DNA of 64,000 nt from positions 186,001 through 250,000 of the forward strand of contig CAVXHK010000004.1 of NCBI GenBank assembly GCA_963761705.1, in the 5' to 3' direction. The notes under the pieces are model-generated. The model was not told where the DNA came from, made no database searches, and worked only from the letters and a program-made list of their open reading frames with translations. A program made the position numbers and the translations under genes. Each line of letters begins with the position of its first letter. Within the stretch, counting starts at the first letter, position 1. Shown here one piece after another: positions 1 to 7,318 of this stretch. Source of the stretch: CAVVKW01 sp963761705. GTDB lineage: Bacteria; Verrucomicrobiota; Verrucomicrobiia; Chthoniobacterales; JAATET01.

Positions 1-821
1 AAGAGGCCGCTGACGATTTCGACGGATTGGTCGTTGCGCAGGCCGAGTTCGACCGGGGAACGGTGGAAGGCATTGGGGAGTTCGAAATCGCGGACGTAGA
101 CGACGCGGTTGGTCGGGTCGCCCTGGATGGCGTCGCGGGGGATGGACATGACGTCCTTTCGCTCTGCGACGATGATGGAAAATTCCGCGCGCATGCCGGG
201 GCGGAGCAGGTGATCGGGATTTTTTACCACGAACGCCGCCTCGACGGTGCCGGCCTCGGAATCAGCGTGGGCGCCGAGATGCTCGAGCTTTGACTCGTAG
301 GGCGTGGGGCCGACGGCCGGAATCGTGATGCGGGCGGGGATGCCCGGAGTGAGCCGGGCGGCGAGGTGCTCGGGGACGCGGGCGATCGCGTAGACGGAGT
401 CGATGTCGATGATCTCGGCGAGGGACTCGTCGGGGTGAACGGGTTTGCCGATGGCGACATTGGTCGTCGTCACGAGTCCGGACATCGGCGCGGCGAGGGT
501 GATGGTCGGTGGCGGGGCGCCGGGCTGGCGGCTTTCGACGATCACGGCGGGGTCGCCCTTTTTGATGAAATGATCGTGCTGGATGAAAACTTCCGTGGCG
601 CGCCCGGCGATCCGACTGCTGACGGCGGCACTGTGACCGGGGAGGATGTCGACGGTGCCGAGAGCGAACACCGTTTCTTCGAAGTCAGTTTCCTCGGCAG
701 CGGCGAGCTCGATTCCGAGATTTTTGACCGCGGCGTCGGTGAGGATGATCGGTGGCTCCTGAGCAATCGCTGGACCGGCGAGGAGAGCGAGGATCAGAAC
801 GATGGAAAATCGAGTGTTCAT
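1..821 (-). CDS. RND efflux periplasmic adaptor subunit (3' end outside window)
   Basis: Periplasmic adaptor (membrane fusion protein) of a tripartite RND efflux pump; it would join an inner-membrane pump to the outer-membrane channel encoded immediately upstream. The 273 visible codons begin with a signal peptide (hydrophobic stretch 5-16, AIA-Q cleavage-like site at 20/21). The HlyD/CusB layout follows: FIKKGDPAV at 85-93, a second lipoyl-like half APMSGLVT at 111-118, and the barrel motif LLRPGMRAEF at 205-214. Only a short Pro-rich linker separates the lipoyl halves, as in compact CusB-type adaptors. ATG at 821 overlaps the channel gene's stop (ATGA), so the two are translationally coupled. 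The pump gene presumably lies beyond the left edge. Metal as substrate is an inference from the neighbouring Cys/His-rich gene and the CusC-like channel. Confidence 0.88.
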   Translation of the reverse strand, partial: MNTRFSIVLILALLAGPAIAQEPPIILTDAAVKNLGIELAAAEETDFEETVFALGTVDILPGHSAAVSSRIAGRATEVFIQHDHFIKKGDPAVIVESRQPGAPPPTITLAAPMSGLVTTTNVAIGKPVHPDESLAEIIDIDSVYAIARVPEHLAARLTPGIPARITIPAVGPTPYESKLEHLGAHADSEAGTVEAAFVVKNPDHLLRPGMRAEFSIIVAERKDVMSIPRDAIQGDPTNRVVYVRDFELPNAFHRSPVELGLRNDQSVEIVSGL

Positions 822-2434
822 GGTTCGGTCACGGTGAGCCAGCGGGCGTGGGCGAGGTGGTAGGCCTGGCGGGCGGTGAGGGCGGAGGACTCGGCTTCGG
901 CGAGGCGGGTGCGGGCGTTGAAGAGGGTCAGGAAATCGAGCTCGCCTCGCTGGTAGGCGGCTTCGGTCGAGGAGAGTTGCTCGCGGGCGGCGGGGAGAAG
1001 TCGGGTTTCGAGGGTGCGGGCGGCCTGGAAGGTGGCAACGAGGATGCGGTGGGCGGCGTCGGCTTCGTTGCGGAGGGTCAGGCGGAGGGCGGCAAGCTCG
1101 GCGCGGTGACGGGTGGCGATTGCGGTCTGCTCGGCGACGGCGCCGGTGCCGTTTTGCCAGAGCGGGAGCGGGATGCTCACCCGGACGCCCGCGATGGCTT
1201 CATTCTCGAAACCTCCGTCTTCGGCCGCGAGGCGCTCGCCCTCGTAGAAAACGCCGACGCCGATGTCGTCCCAGCGGGAGGCGTGGGCGAGGGAGACGGA
1301 GGTGTCGCCAGATTCGACGGCGAGTTCGGCGAGGCGGATGGGGGGCAGCGCGGGAGGGCGGTGGCTGGGGGGAGAGGGAGCGATGGCGGGAAGCGAGGCG
1401 TCCAGCGTTGGGTTGTACGGTTGGCCGAGCAGGGTGGCTAGGCGCTCGGCGGCGGCGATCTTGGTGGCCTGCAGGCCCGCGAGTTTGGTGGCCTCGGTCG
1501 TGGCGGCGAGGCTGGCCTGGCTGGCCTCGAGGGTGGAGGCGAGGCCTTCGGCGGATTGGGTCGTGAGCGACTCGGCGAAGGTTCTTAGGGTGTTGATTTG
1601 GCGCTCGAGGAGGTCGATGGCGGCTTGGGTGGTGGCGAGTTCGACCGTGGCGGCGCGGGCGCTGCCGGCGAGGAGGCGGGCGCGGTCGGCGATTTCGAGG
1701 CGGGCCATTTCGATCTGGATCGCGGAGAGGTGGCGCTCGTGGGCGAGGCGGGCCGTGACGGGGAAGCGCTGGGTGAAGGCGACTTCGACGCGGGCTTGGG
1801 CGTCGGGGCCAGCACCGAGCTCGGCGGACAATTCGGGGTTGGCAAGGCGACCGGTGGTGCGGGCGCTGCCTTCCGCCTCCGCGACGAGGTGGCGAGCGGC
1901 GGCGAGTTGGGGATTATTGGCAAGCGCGAGGGTCGCCGCCCGCTCGGGATCGAGAGGCGGCCCGGCGTGGGCGATCGACGTGACCGCAAGGAGTGAGATG
2001 GTGATGAGACGCATCCGGGACTCAGAAATGGGCTCCGGGTGGTAGGCGATTCGGACGATACTGGCCGAAGCAGCCAGTCCCCGGGGGAAGCTGACGACGA
2101 AGGGGATGCGCCCGGTGCGTCCACGACTCAGCCGGGGATGCGACGAGCGGATGTCGTCTTGGCGCTCAGCGAGGAGCGAGCCGTCGGCGGCGAAAATCGA
2201 CACGTCCACGTGGGCGGCGGCGGGGATGTCCTGACCGAGCGCTCGCTTGAAGCTACCGGTGACGAACAGCTTGTTGGCGCGGGTGGCGAGTTGGCCGTTG
2301 GTGAGAGCGCCGCTGGGGGCGATGGTGGTCTGGATTGAAGGCGGTTGGATCGTTGGGGATCCGGCGATCAGCGTGGTGCTGAAAGCGGCGAGGGCGATGA
2401 GGGTGGATGCGGAGAGGCGTTGGTAATTTTTCAT
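818..2434 (-). CDS. CusC/CzcC-like outer-membrane efflux protein read in frame with an upstream secreted domain
   Basis: One 538-codon frame holding two parts. Residues 1-140 begin with a signal peptide (MKNYQRLSASTLIALAAF) and form a small domain I do not recognise. Residue 141 (ATG at 2014) starts a second signal peptide (MRLITISLLAVTSIAHA) followed by a TolC-type channel: the family opening DPERAATLALANNPQLAAAR, long Ala/Leu-rich helices, and a second duplicated half ending near 535. A channel alone would be about 398 residues, normal for CzcC/CusC. The simplest reading is two genes whose boundary lost its stop, with the channel initiating at 2014; a true fusion would bury a second export signal. 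No strong ribosome site is visible before 2014. It precedes the adaptor gene with a 4-base overlap. Channel identity is secure; the gene boundary is not. Confidence 0.8.
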   Translation of the reverse strand: MKNYQRLSASTLIALAAFSTTLIAGSPTIQPPSIQTTIAPSGALTNGQLATRANKLFVTGSFKRALGQDIPAAAHVDVSIFAADGSLLAERQDDIRSSHPRLSRGRTGRIPFVVSFPRGLAASASIVRIAYHPEPISESRMRLITISLLAVTSIAHAGPPLDPERAATLALANNPQLAAARHLVAEAEGSARTTGRLANPELSAELGAGPDAQARVEVAFTQRFPVTARLAHERHLSAIQIEMARLEIADRARLLAGSARAATVELATTQAAIDLLERQINTLRTFAESLTTQSAEGLASTLEASQASLAATTEATKLAGLQATKIAAAERLATLLGQPYNPTLDASLPAIAPSPPSHRPPALPPIRLAELAVESGDTSVSLAHASRWDDIGVGVFYEGERLAAEDGGFENEAIAGVRVSIPLPLWQNGTGAVAEQTAIATRHRAELAALRLTLRNEADAAHRILVATFQAARTLETRLLPAAREQLSSTEAAYQRGELDFLTLFNARTRLAEAESSALTARQAYHLAHARWLTVTEP

Positions 2435-2574
2435 GATTTGTCCTGATTGGTGCGGCCCGGAATTGGTACGGGTTGCGCGGGGTTTGAGAGATGACCGCGG
2501 CGTGATGGCGCCGGGGGATGAGGCGGATGTGCCTCGTCAAACGCTGGTCGTGGGCGCGATGCGCCCGCGACGAA

Positions 2575-2898
2575 TCAGGACAGTTGCGGGGGGTAATCGA
2601 TCTCGCGCGACGGTCCTTCGACGGGACGCTGATCGCGAACGGGGAGCGGACGGATGGATGCCGTCAGGAAAAGCGAGCCAGAATCGCCCGAGGTGGCGAA
2701 GAAAGCGGGTCCGTGAGCGTGCCAGCAGGTGTGCCCGATCGGGCAGTCGGAGTCGTTGGTGGGTGGCTGCTCCTGCGGCGCGGTGGATTGTTCACCGTGG
2801 CAGCACGGATCGGCGTGGACGTGCGGGAGCTGGCTGCCGCCAATCAAGAGGACCGCGATGGCCCAGATGAGTTGAAGATGGCGGCGAAGGACAAACAC
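2575..2898 (-). CDS. Small secreted Cys/His-rich protein of a metal efflux operon
   Basis: A 107-residue protein starting with GTG at 2898. Residues 8-21 form a hydrophobic export segment, then a metal-ligand-like cluster follows: HVHADPCCHGE (about 27-37) and DCPIGHTCWHAH (about 51-62). The C-terminal third is Pro/Arg-rich and featureless. The His and Cys spacing suggests a periplasmic metal-binding or sensing protein; small proteins of this look often head CusCBA-type operons. It is first in the minus-strand order, 140 bases before the channel ORF. Function is inferred from composition and position only; no named family was recognised with certainty. Confidence 0.6.
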   Translation of the reverse strand: MFVLRRHLQLIWAIAVLLIGGSQLPHVHADPCCHGEQSTAPQEQPPTNDSDCPIGHTCWHAHGPAFFATSGDSGSLFLTASIRPLPVRDQRPVEGPSREIDYPPQLS

Positions 2899-3048
2899 TG
2901 AGGGACGGAGTAGCCCGGGGCGTCCGGATTTGCAAGCGGGAAGCCAGTGATCGGTGATTGAGAAATGAGATGCGCTACCGAGTCAATGACGGGGTGAAAT
3001 CACTTGCGGCCTACGCGGACGGATGGCAAATTGTTGAAACGAAAAACG

Positions 3049-3170
3049 GCCGCGTGGTAGGACACGCGACCGCTTTGCGGTTGACCACGGATGTTTCGGC
3101 ACCGGGTTGACCGTGGCGGATTCATCTCCGCCGGATGTTCCTTCGAGAGGCGGCTTTTTTAAGCCGCCTC
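3049..3170. other. Run of five perfect inverted repeats (structured intergenic region)
   Basis: Five consecutive hairpins lie within about 120 bases: CGCGTG/CACGCG (3051-3056/3063-3068), ACCGC/GCGGT (3069-3073/3077-3081), CCACGG/CCGTGG (3085-3090/3111-3116), GGCGGA/TCCGCC (3115-3120/3127-3132) and GAGGCGGCTT/AAGCCGCCTC (3149-3158/3161-3170 with a short T spacer counted inside). The last overlaps the stop codon of the gene ending at 3159. None is followed by a T-run on either strand, so they are not classical intrinsic terminators. The rest of 2899-3158 holds no recognisable gene. Confidence 0.6.
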
Positions 3171-3527
3171 TTGTGTGTCCGGCTCGGTCCGCGGTTTGCG
3201 GGTGAGACCGGAGCGCCGCTCGGTCCGGGTTTTGTAGCCCAGTGAACGGTAGAGGGGAGAGTCTTCCCCGTGCGCGGGTGAGCCCTTGATCGAGTTGACG
3301 ACGAGCAGATACTGCCCGATGCCAACGCGATCGGTGGCTGACCGGGCCGCCATCATGCTGGCCCGCTCCTGATCCAACCAGGCGATACGCCGACGGTTCG
3401 TGAAGACAGGTGCTGTGGCGGTGCGGAACTCCTCGAGCGTCATGCCGCCGAAGCTGGCATCCGCTGAGAGTTCCTCCCAGGCACGAAGGAGATTCTCCAG
3501 GCTGACGTTTATTGGACGTTTAACCAT
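3159..3527 (-). CDS. Conserved hypothetical protein (122 aa)
   Basis: A 122-residue cytoplasmic protein with ATG at 3527. The first 90 residues look helical; the conserved-looking core is the C-terminal stretch VVNSIKGSPAHGEDSPLYRS followed by LGYKTRTERRSGLTRK. I recall similar C-terminal motifs in unnamed proteins of Planctomycetes and Verrucomicrobia, but no function is known to me. It lies between the efflux operon and a toxin-antitoxin pair on the same strand, 24 bases after the partner gene's stop at 3552, so it might be co-transcribed with the pair. A strong hairpin overlaps its stop codon. Confidence 0.65.
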   Translation of the reverse strand: MVKRPINVSLENLLRAWEELSADASFGGMTLEEFRTATAPVFTNRRRIAWLDQERASMMAARSATDRVGIGQYLLVVNSIKGSPAHGEDSPLYRSLGYKTRTERRSGLTRKPRTEPDTQEAA

Positions 3528-3551
3528 GATTTTAATGAAAATCCTCTGTGT

Positions 3552-4133
3552 TTAGTTGAGTTGCGCGCGGCGGGACGGACGCAGGGACCCGGATCGACCA
3601 GTCCGGGTATGCTGCCAATCACGAGACACGGGTTCGACCCGGTCCGGCACTCGCCGGTGAGTCGGAAATTCGCTGGAAAGAAAAACCCGCGGCCGATCAA
3701 AGGGCGCGGGCGTCGGGGAGAGCGCGGGCGTCGGGTCGACGTCCGGCGGTTGGAGGGGGAAGACGGTATCGAGCGAAGTCGCGTCGCCCGCCCAGACGAC
3801 GAGGCCGATCTCGCCCGCCACCCCGGCGACGATCCGCTCGTTGGTGAGCACGACACTCGCCGAGTGATCCGCGAGGAAGAGCAATTCCTCCTCCCGCCGG
3901 GTCATGCCCTTAGGAAGACGCTCGCGGAAGACTTCGAAAAACCCCGCGTGCGGCTCGGCGACGGCGGTGAGGTGGAGATGGCCCGCCGCGAGCAGCGGAT
4001 CGACCGCCGCCGACCGCGACCGTTGGTAGGCCGACGGGATCCACGCCACGATCCGCCGCCGGGGCCAACAGGCCGTCCAGTTGGCGACGTGCAGCGCGCG
4101 GAGGAGATCGGGATCGTGGATGGCCAGGTTCAT
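3552..4133 (-). CDS. PIN-like putative toxin partner of XRE/ImmA protein
   Basis: A 193-residue protein whose ATG (4133) overlaps the stop of the XRE/ImmA gene (ATGA), the usual geometry of a toxin-antitoxin operon. An Asp at residue 7, the acidic run REEELLFLADHSASVVLT (about 100-117) and the following NER resemble the acidic-residue pattern of PIN-domain ribonucleases, where a Glu-rich helix precedes a strand with an acidic tip. From about residue 135 the protein becomes Pro/Arg-rich and probably disordered. PIN-like proteins are a known class of partner for XRE/Zn-peptidase (COG2856) antitoxins. The PIN assignment rests on short pattern matches; the operon logic is stronger. A cognate RNase activity is inference. 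Confidence 0.55.
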   Translation of the reverse strand: MNLAIHDPDLLRALHVANWTACWPRRRIVAWIPSAYQRSRSAAVDPLLAAGHLHLTAVAEPHAGFFEVFRERLPKGMTRREEELLFLADHSASVVLTNERIVAGVAGEIGLVVWAGDATSLDTVFPLQPPDVDPTPALSPTPAPFDRPRVFLSSEFPTHRRVPDRVEPVSRDWQHTRTGRSGSLRPSRRAQLN

Positions 4134-5194
4134 GGGAAGATTTCGAGTGCCGCGCGGAACTCCTCCTCCGGTTGCGCCGCCAGCGAGGCCGCCTTGGCGA
4201 TGGTGATGCGGCCCTCGGCCACCGCGCGGTCGAGTAACGCCGCGAAGCGCTCGGGTTTCTCGGGGAAAGGGCAGGAGCCCGGATCGTTCCGCCGGTAGCC
4301 GCGGGCATTCCAGCTCGTCCAGAAGCGCTCCATCGTCGAGGGCGCCATCAGGTCCAGGTCCTGCGCCCGCCGCATGATCGCCGCACACGAGATCCCGTAG
4401 CGGGCCTTCAGCCGGATCAACTCCGTCGTCGTCACCTTCTGGCGATGACCGCCGAACGCTTCGCGGAAGATCGGCAGAGGCATCAGCATCGCTCCGGCAA
4501 ACCGCATGCAGAGCGAATGTTGTTCCTTCTCGGAGAACTTCGGGTCAAATTTCAGCACCACGTGCCCCAGCTCGTGCAGGGCGGTGAATCGCCGCCGGTC
4601 CGTGGTGAAGGCCGAGTTCAGCGCGATGAGGTCCCGCCCGCCGGCCTGCCCGCAGAATCCGTCGAACTTCTCCGACGCCTCCTCGGCGTAAATCATGAGG
4701 TGTTGCGACTCGAGCAGTGCGAGGACGGACTGGATCGGCGCGTGCCCCAGCTTCCACGCCTCCCGGAGCTGCACGACGGCGGATTCCATCATCTCCGCAT
4801 CCTCGATGACCGTGTCGCGCAGCGGGTTCTCGAATTTCGCCCCGATCCCGAAGAATTCCTCCAGCTCGGCGTAGCGCTCGAAGAAATCCGCCGCGTGCTC
4901 CCGCAGCGCCATCTCCTCCGACTTCAAGAGGCTCGACCGCTTGCGGAACTCCACCTTGCCCAGTTGCACCCGCACCGGCCGCTCGAAGAAATCCTCATCC
5001 ACCCCGAGCGCATCGACCAGCGCCGAGAGGACGTCTGGCGAGGGGCGCATCGCGCCATTCTCGTATTTGCTGAGGGTCGCCTTCGTCACCAACCCGTCGA
5101 GCGCCTCCACCAACCCCTGCAGCGACCAAGCCCGCATCGTGCGAGCCTGCCGCAGCCGGTAGGCGAAGAGATTGGGAACGAGTTCAGTCGGCAT
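4130..5194 (-). CDS. XRE-type HTH / ImmA-IrrE metallopeptidase (antitoxin-like)
   Basis: A 354-residue two-domain regulator. Residues about 10-65 are a Cro/C1-type helix-turn-helix (LRQARTMRAWSLQGL, then TKATLSKYENGAMRPS). Residues about 165-300 are an ImmA/IrrE (COG2856) zinc peptidase domain with HELGH at 207-211 and a downstream Glu-rich helix. The start chosen is ATG 5194, giving MPTELVPN and a normal distance to the HTH; an upstream in-frame ATG at 5260 would add an unlikely hydrophobic leader. It overlaps the PIN-like gene by four bases. In this family the HTH represses the operon and the protease domain binds or processes the partner; that role is family knowledge, not shown here. Confidence 0.85.
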   Translation of the reverse strand: MPTELVPNLFAYRLRQARTMRAWSLQGLVEALDGLVTKATLSKYENGAMRPSPDVLSALVDALGVDEDFFERPVRVQLGKVEFRKRSSLLKSEEMALREHAADFFERYAELEEFFGIGAKFENPLRDTVIEDAEMMESAVVQLREAWKLGHAPIQSVLALLESQHLMIYAEEASEKFDGFCGQAGGRDLIALNSAFTTDRRRFTALHELGHVVLKFDPKFSEKEQHSLCMRFAGAMLMPLPIFREAFGGHRQKVTTTELIRLKARYGISCAAIMRRAQDLDLMAPSTMERFWTSWNARGYRRNDPGSCPFPEKPERFAALLDRAVAEGRITIAKAASLAAQPEEEFRAALEIFP

Positions 5195-5387
5195 TGGAAT
5201 AGTTCGGTGGCGTGGAAACAAAATGCGTAATTCTCCAGAAAACGTCAATAGAAAAAGCACATATTGTGGGTAAATGTTTCAGAAACACTACAGGTTGTGG
5301 TTTTGGGGATAACTTGTGAATTCAGTGTTAAACAAAATTCAGGTGAATTTCATCCGGATGTTGCTTCGCTCCCGCGCCCTGCAACGA

Positions 5388-5605
5388 CGTTCCGCGAGGC
5401 CGGATCCTTCCTCCGGACGCCGGGGACCTCGTTCCAACGGTCCGGGACATCACGACTTCCGCGCAGAGCCTCGATCCAACCGCCTGGAACGTCGTTCCAT
5501 CGGTCGGCAACGTCGTGACAACGCGCCGGAATGTAGCTCCATCAAATCGGAAACTCGTTGCAACGCTCGAGAGGCTTCATTCCACGCTCGGGAGGATCGT
5601 TCCGG
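5388..5605. repeat. Degenerate 21-bp minisatellite, about 11 units
   Basis: A motif around CGTTCC recurs on a 21-base lattice at about 5388, 5409, 5430, 5451, 5472, 5493, 5514, 5535, 5556, 5577 and 5598. Individual units are diverged, but GTCGTTCCATCGGTCGG-like copies are plain at 5430, 5493 and 5598. Because 21 is a multiple of three, both strands show artificial heptad peptides (GTSFQRS, GTSFHRS on plus; GTTFQAV on minus), which produce spurious ORFs. It fills the 436-base gap between the two toxin-antitoxin pairs. No spacers separate the units, so it is not a CRISPR. Confidence 0.75.
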
Positions 5606-5630
5606 GCGGGCGGATGGCTTCGTCGAGCCG

Positions 5631-6065
5631 TCAGGGATTGGCCGTGATACGGGCTTTTTCGTCCGGAGTGACGAGCGGGCTCTCGAGAATGGCTGATTGG
5701 ATATCCGCAAGCAGGGATGCCGGGATGTCCTTGTGGTGGCGGATTTCCTTCCGACTAAAGAGATCGACGAACTCGTCCAGTGACTTGGTAAAAATGGAGT
5801 TGCCGTCGACGACGGAAGGTTTGCGCAGCTCGTCGTAGAGCCCGGGATCGAGTTCGACGAGCGTCCCCGGGAGATCGCGTCGAAACCGCTTCACCTTCTC
5901 GACCTGGGAGGTGATGACGGTGAGGAGGAGCACCTCGCTTCCAACGGGATCGCGATTGACGACGATGAAAAAGTGCGGTTCAGCGGAAGTGAGAGCCCTT
6001 TCCGTAAAATAATAGACGCTCCCGGGCCGCAAGGTCAGGCGCAGTTCCCACGGAACCTCGGGCAT
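5631..6065 (-). CDS. Putative toxin partner of the Panacea antitoxin
   Basis: A 144-residue protein starting at ATG 6065, one base downstream of the stop of the Panacea gene. It opens with strands PGSVYYFTERALTSAEPHFF and IVVNRDPVGSEVLLLTVITS, followed by a VEKVKRFRRD turn and a C-terminal helical part. The early strand pattern (entry of a substance-handling barrel, a VVN-P turn, then a T/S-rich strand) recalls the SH3-like MazF/PemK ribonuclease fold and a family of unnamed proteins I know to sit beside DUF4065 genes. It is short, soluble and second in the operon, all typical of a toxin. Ribonuclease activity is inferred only. Confidence 0.6.
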   Translation of the reverse strand: MPEVPWELRLTLRPGSVYYFTERALTSAEPHFFIVVNRDPVGSEVLLLTVITSQVEKVKRFRRDLPGTLVELDPGLYDELRKPSVVDGNSIFTKSLDEFVDLFSRKEIRHHKDIPASLLADIQSAILESPLVTPDEKARITANP

Positions 6066-6066
6066 C

Positions 6067-6675
6067 TTAGCGCCAGCGCGATTCGAAGCCGGCTGTGGCG
6101 GCGAGCATTTCCCGGCGATCCTCTTGATCTTCCTTGGTGAGAGAGTGGCAGGGATCTGCGTCGTTCGATTCCGGATCGAGCAGAAAATCGGCGTAGTCCA
6201 TGGGGGTGCGAGAGACTCCAGGGCCAGCGAGCGCAGACTCGTGGCGCTTCCATTCCGGATAGGCGTGGGTCAGTTCGGCCAGTTGGAACTGTTCGATGTG
6301 ACCAAAGGTTCGCCAGGCGAAATCGAGCGCTTCGAAGTCCGATTCGGACAAAGTCCCGCCATCCACCGCTGCGCGGCTGAGATAGGCATGGCGGTCGTCG
6401 GGCGCTGGTCGGAGGAATTGTTCGGCGTAGGAGCGCTCGTTGGCCGAAAGAAATTCGCTCAGTTCGGCGAGGTCCTTTGATCCCGAGGCGACCGGGCCGT
6501 AGGGCATGGCCAGATATTCGTCGTTGGTCACCGGTCGGCCAAACTTCCGAAAGTGGTAGCGATCGGCAAAAAAGACCAGCTTCAGCGCTTTCAGCTTATT
6601 GATTCGGTTGCCGGACTGCCGGGCGAAGAAATTCAGCGCCTGGGTGGCTTTGCGATGTGAAAACGAGAAGGGCAT
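6067..6675 (-). CDS. Panacea (DUF4065, SocA-like) antitoxin
   Basis: A 202-residue protein with the Panacea/DUF4065 signature near its N-terminus: INKLKALKLVFFADRYHFRK (about 24-43), then GRPVTNDEYLAMPYGPV (46-62). These are the conserved parts of the SocA/GepA-type domain that neutralises many unrelated toxins in PanAT systems. The start ATG at 6675 gives MPFSFSHRKATQALNFF, the usual family opening; an upstream ATG at 6732 would add 19 atypical residues. The C-terminal 90 residues are acidic and specific. It is followed with one base of spacing by the 144-residue gene, so antitoxin precedes toxin. Confidence 0.85.
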   Translation of the reverse strand: MPFSFSHRKATQALNFFARQSGNRINKLKALKLVFFADRYHFRKFGRPVTNDEYLAMPYGPVASGSKDLAELSEFLSANERSYAEQFLRPAPDDRHAYLSRAAVDGGTLSESDFEALDFAWRTFGHIEQFQLAELTHAYPEWKRHESALAGPGVSRTPMDYADFLLDPESNDADPCHSLTKEDQEDRREMLAATAGFESRWR

Positions 6676-7233
6676 GGTCAGGTTTCCGAGCGAGAACCGT
6701 CTTGCAACTTGGGAAGTTACCACTGATGTCAATCGTTCTCACCTCTGAATGTAATGATGTCCATCTGGCGGTGAGACGCGCTGGCTCTGGGCGCACCTTG
6801 CCACGAGGAGGGCGCGAGGTGCGATTCTCTCCGATCATCGCGAATCTGTAACGCCCAACCCGTGGTCGGTGATGAAAAAACCAAAGCTCACCTCGATCTT
6901 TCAGCACCCCGCAGCGATTCCGATCCAGTTCGTGATCGCGAACCGTGTTTCCATCGCCAGAGTTCTGGGGGATGTTGCGGAGTTTCTGGAGCACGGAAGA
7001 TTCGGGATTCGGGCATCGGATGCGAACGCCGGAGATGCAGCGAAATCGTAGCGGCAGTAAAAATCGCCTTCGCACGATTCTCGCAAGGAGCGGGTTCGTA
7101 ATCATCGCTCCTGATTTGTGCGAACCCTGCTCCCGTCGGTGCGGAGATTCTTTGCAGCTTTTCCTCGGGCGGTGAATGGCGGTAGTCTCCGCGGCTTCGA
7201 TGCAGAACGTCCTCCCGCTCCCGACACCCGGCC
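6676..7233. other. Intergenic region without a recognised gene
   Basis: This 558-base stretch separates the Panacea pair (minus) from the type III modification gene (plus), so it should hold two divergent promoters. Short overlapping frames exist on both strands but none resembles a known protein. The one clear structure is an imperfect inverted repeat, GGAGCGGGTTCG at 7087-7098 against CGAACCCTGCTCC at 7121-7133, with one bulged base and a 22-base loop. I see no -10/-35 pair I would defend. Confidence 0.5.
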
Positions 7234-7318
7234 ATGGCTTCTGAGAAATACGCGCATCTGTCACGCGAGCAGTTGATTCAGGTGCTGGAGGCGCGGGACC
7301 GGCGGGCGAAGTTCGGCC

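Noticed and set aside
3147..3172. Intrinsic terminator for the gene ending at 3159
   Set aside because: The hairpin is strong, but it overlaps the stop codon and has no T-run on the minus strand after the second arm.
5264..5518. A small protein with heptad repeats (GTSFHRS type)
   Set aside because: It is the translation of the 21-bp minisatellite; similar open frames exist on the opposite strand, so it is a repeat artefact.
5388..5605. Possible CRISPR array
   Set aside because: The units are contiguous, diverged and have no unique spacers; no cas genes are present.
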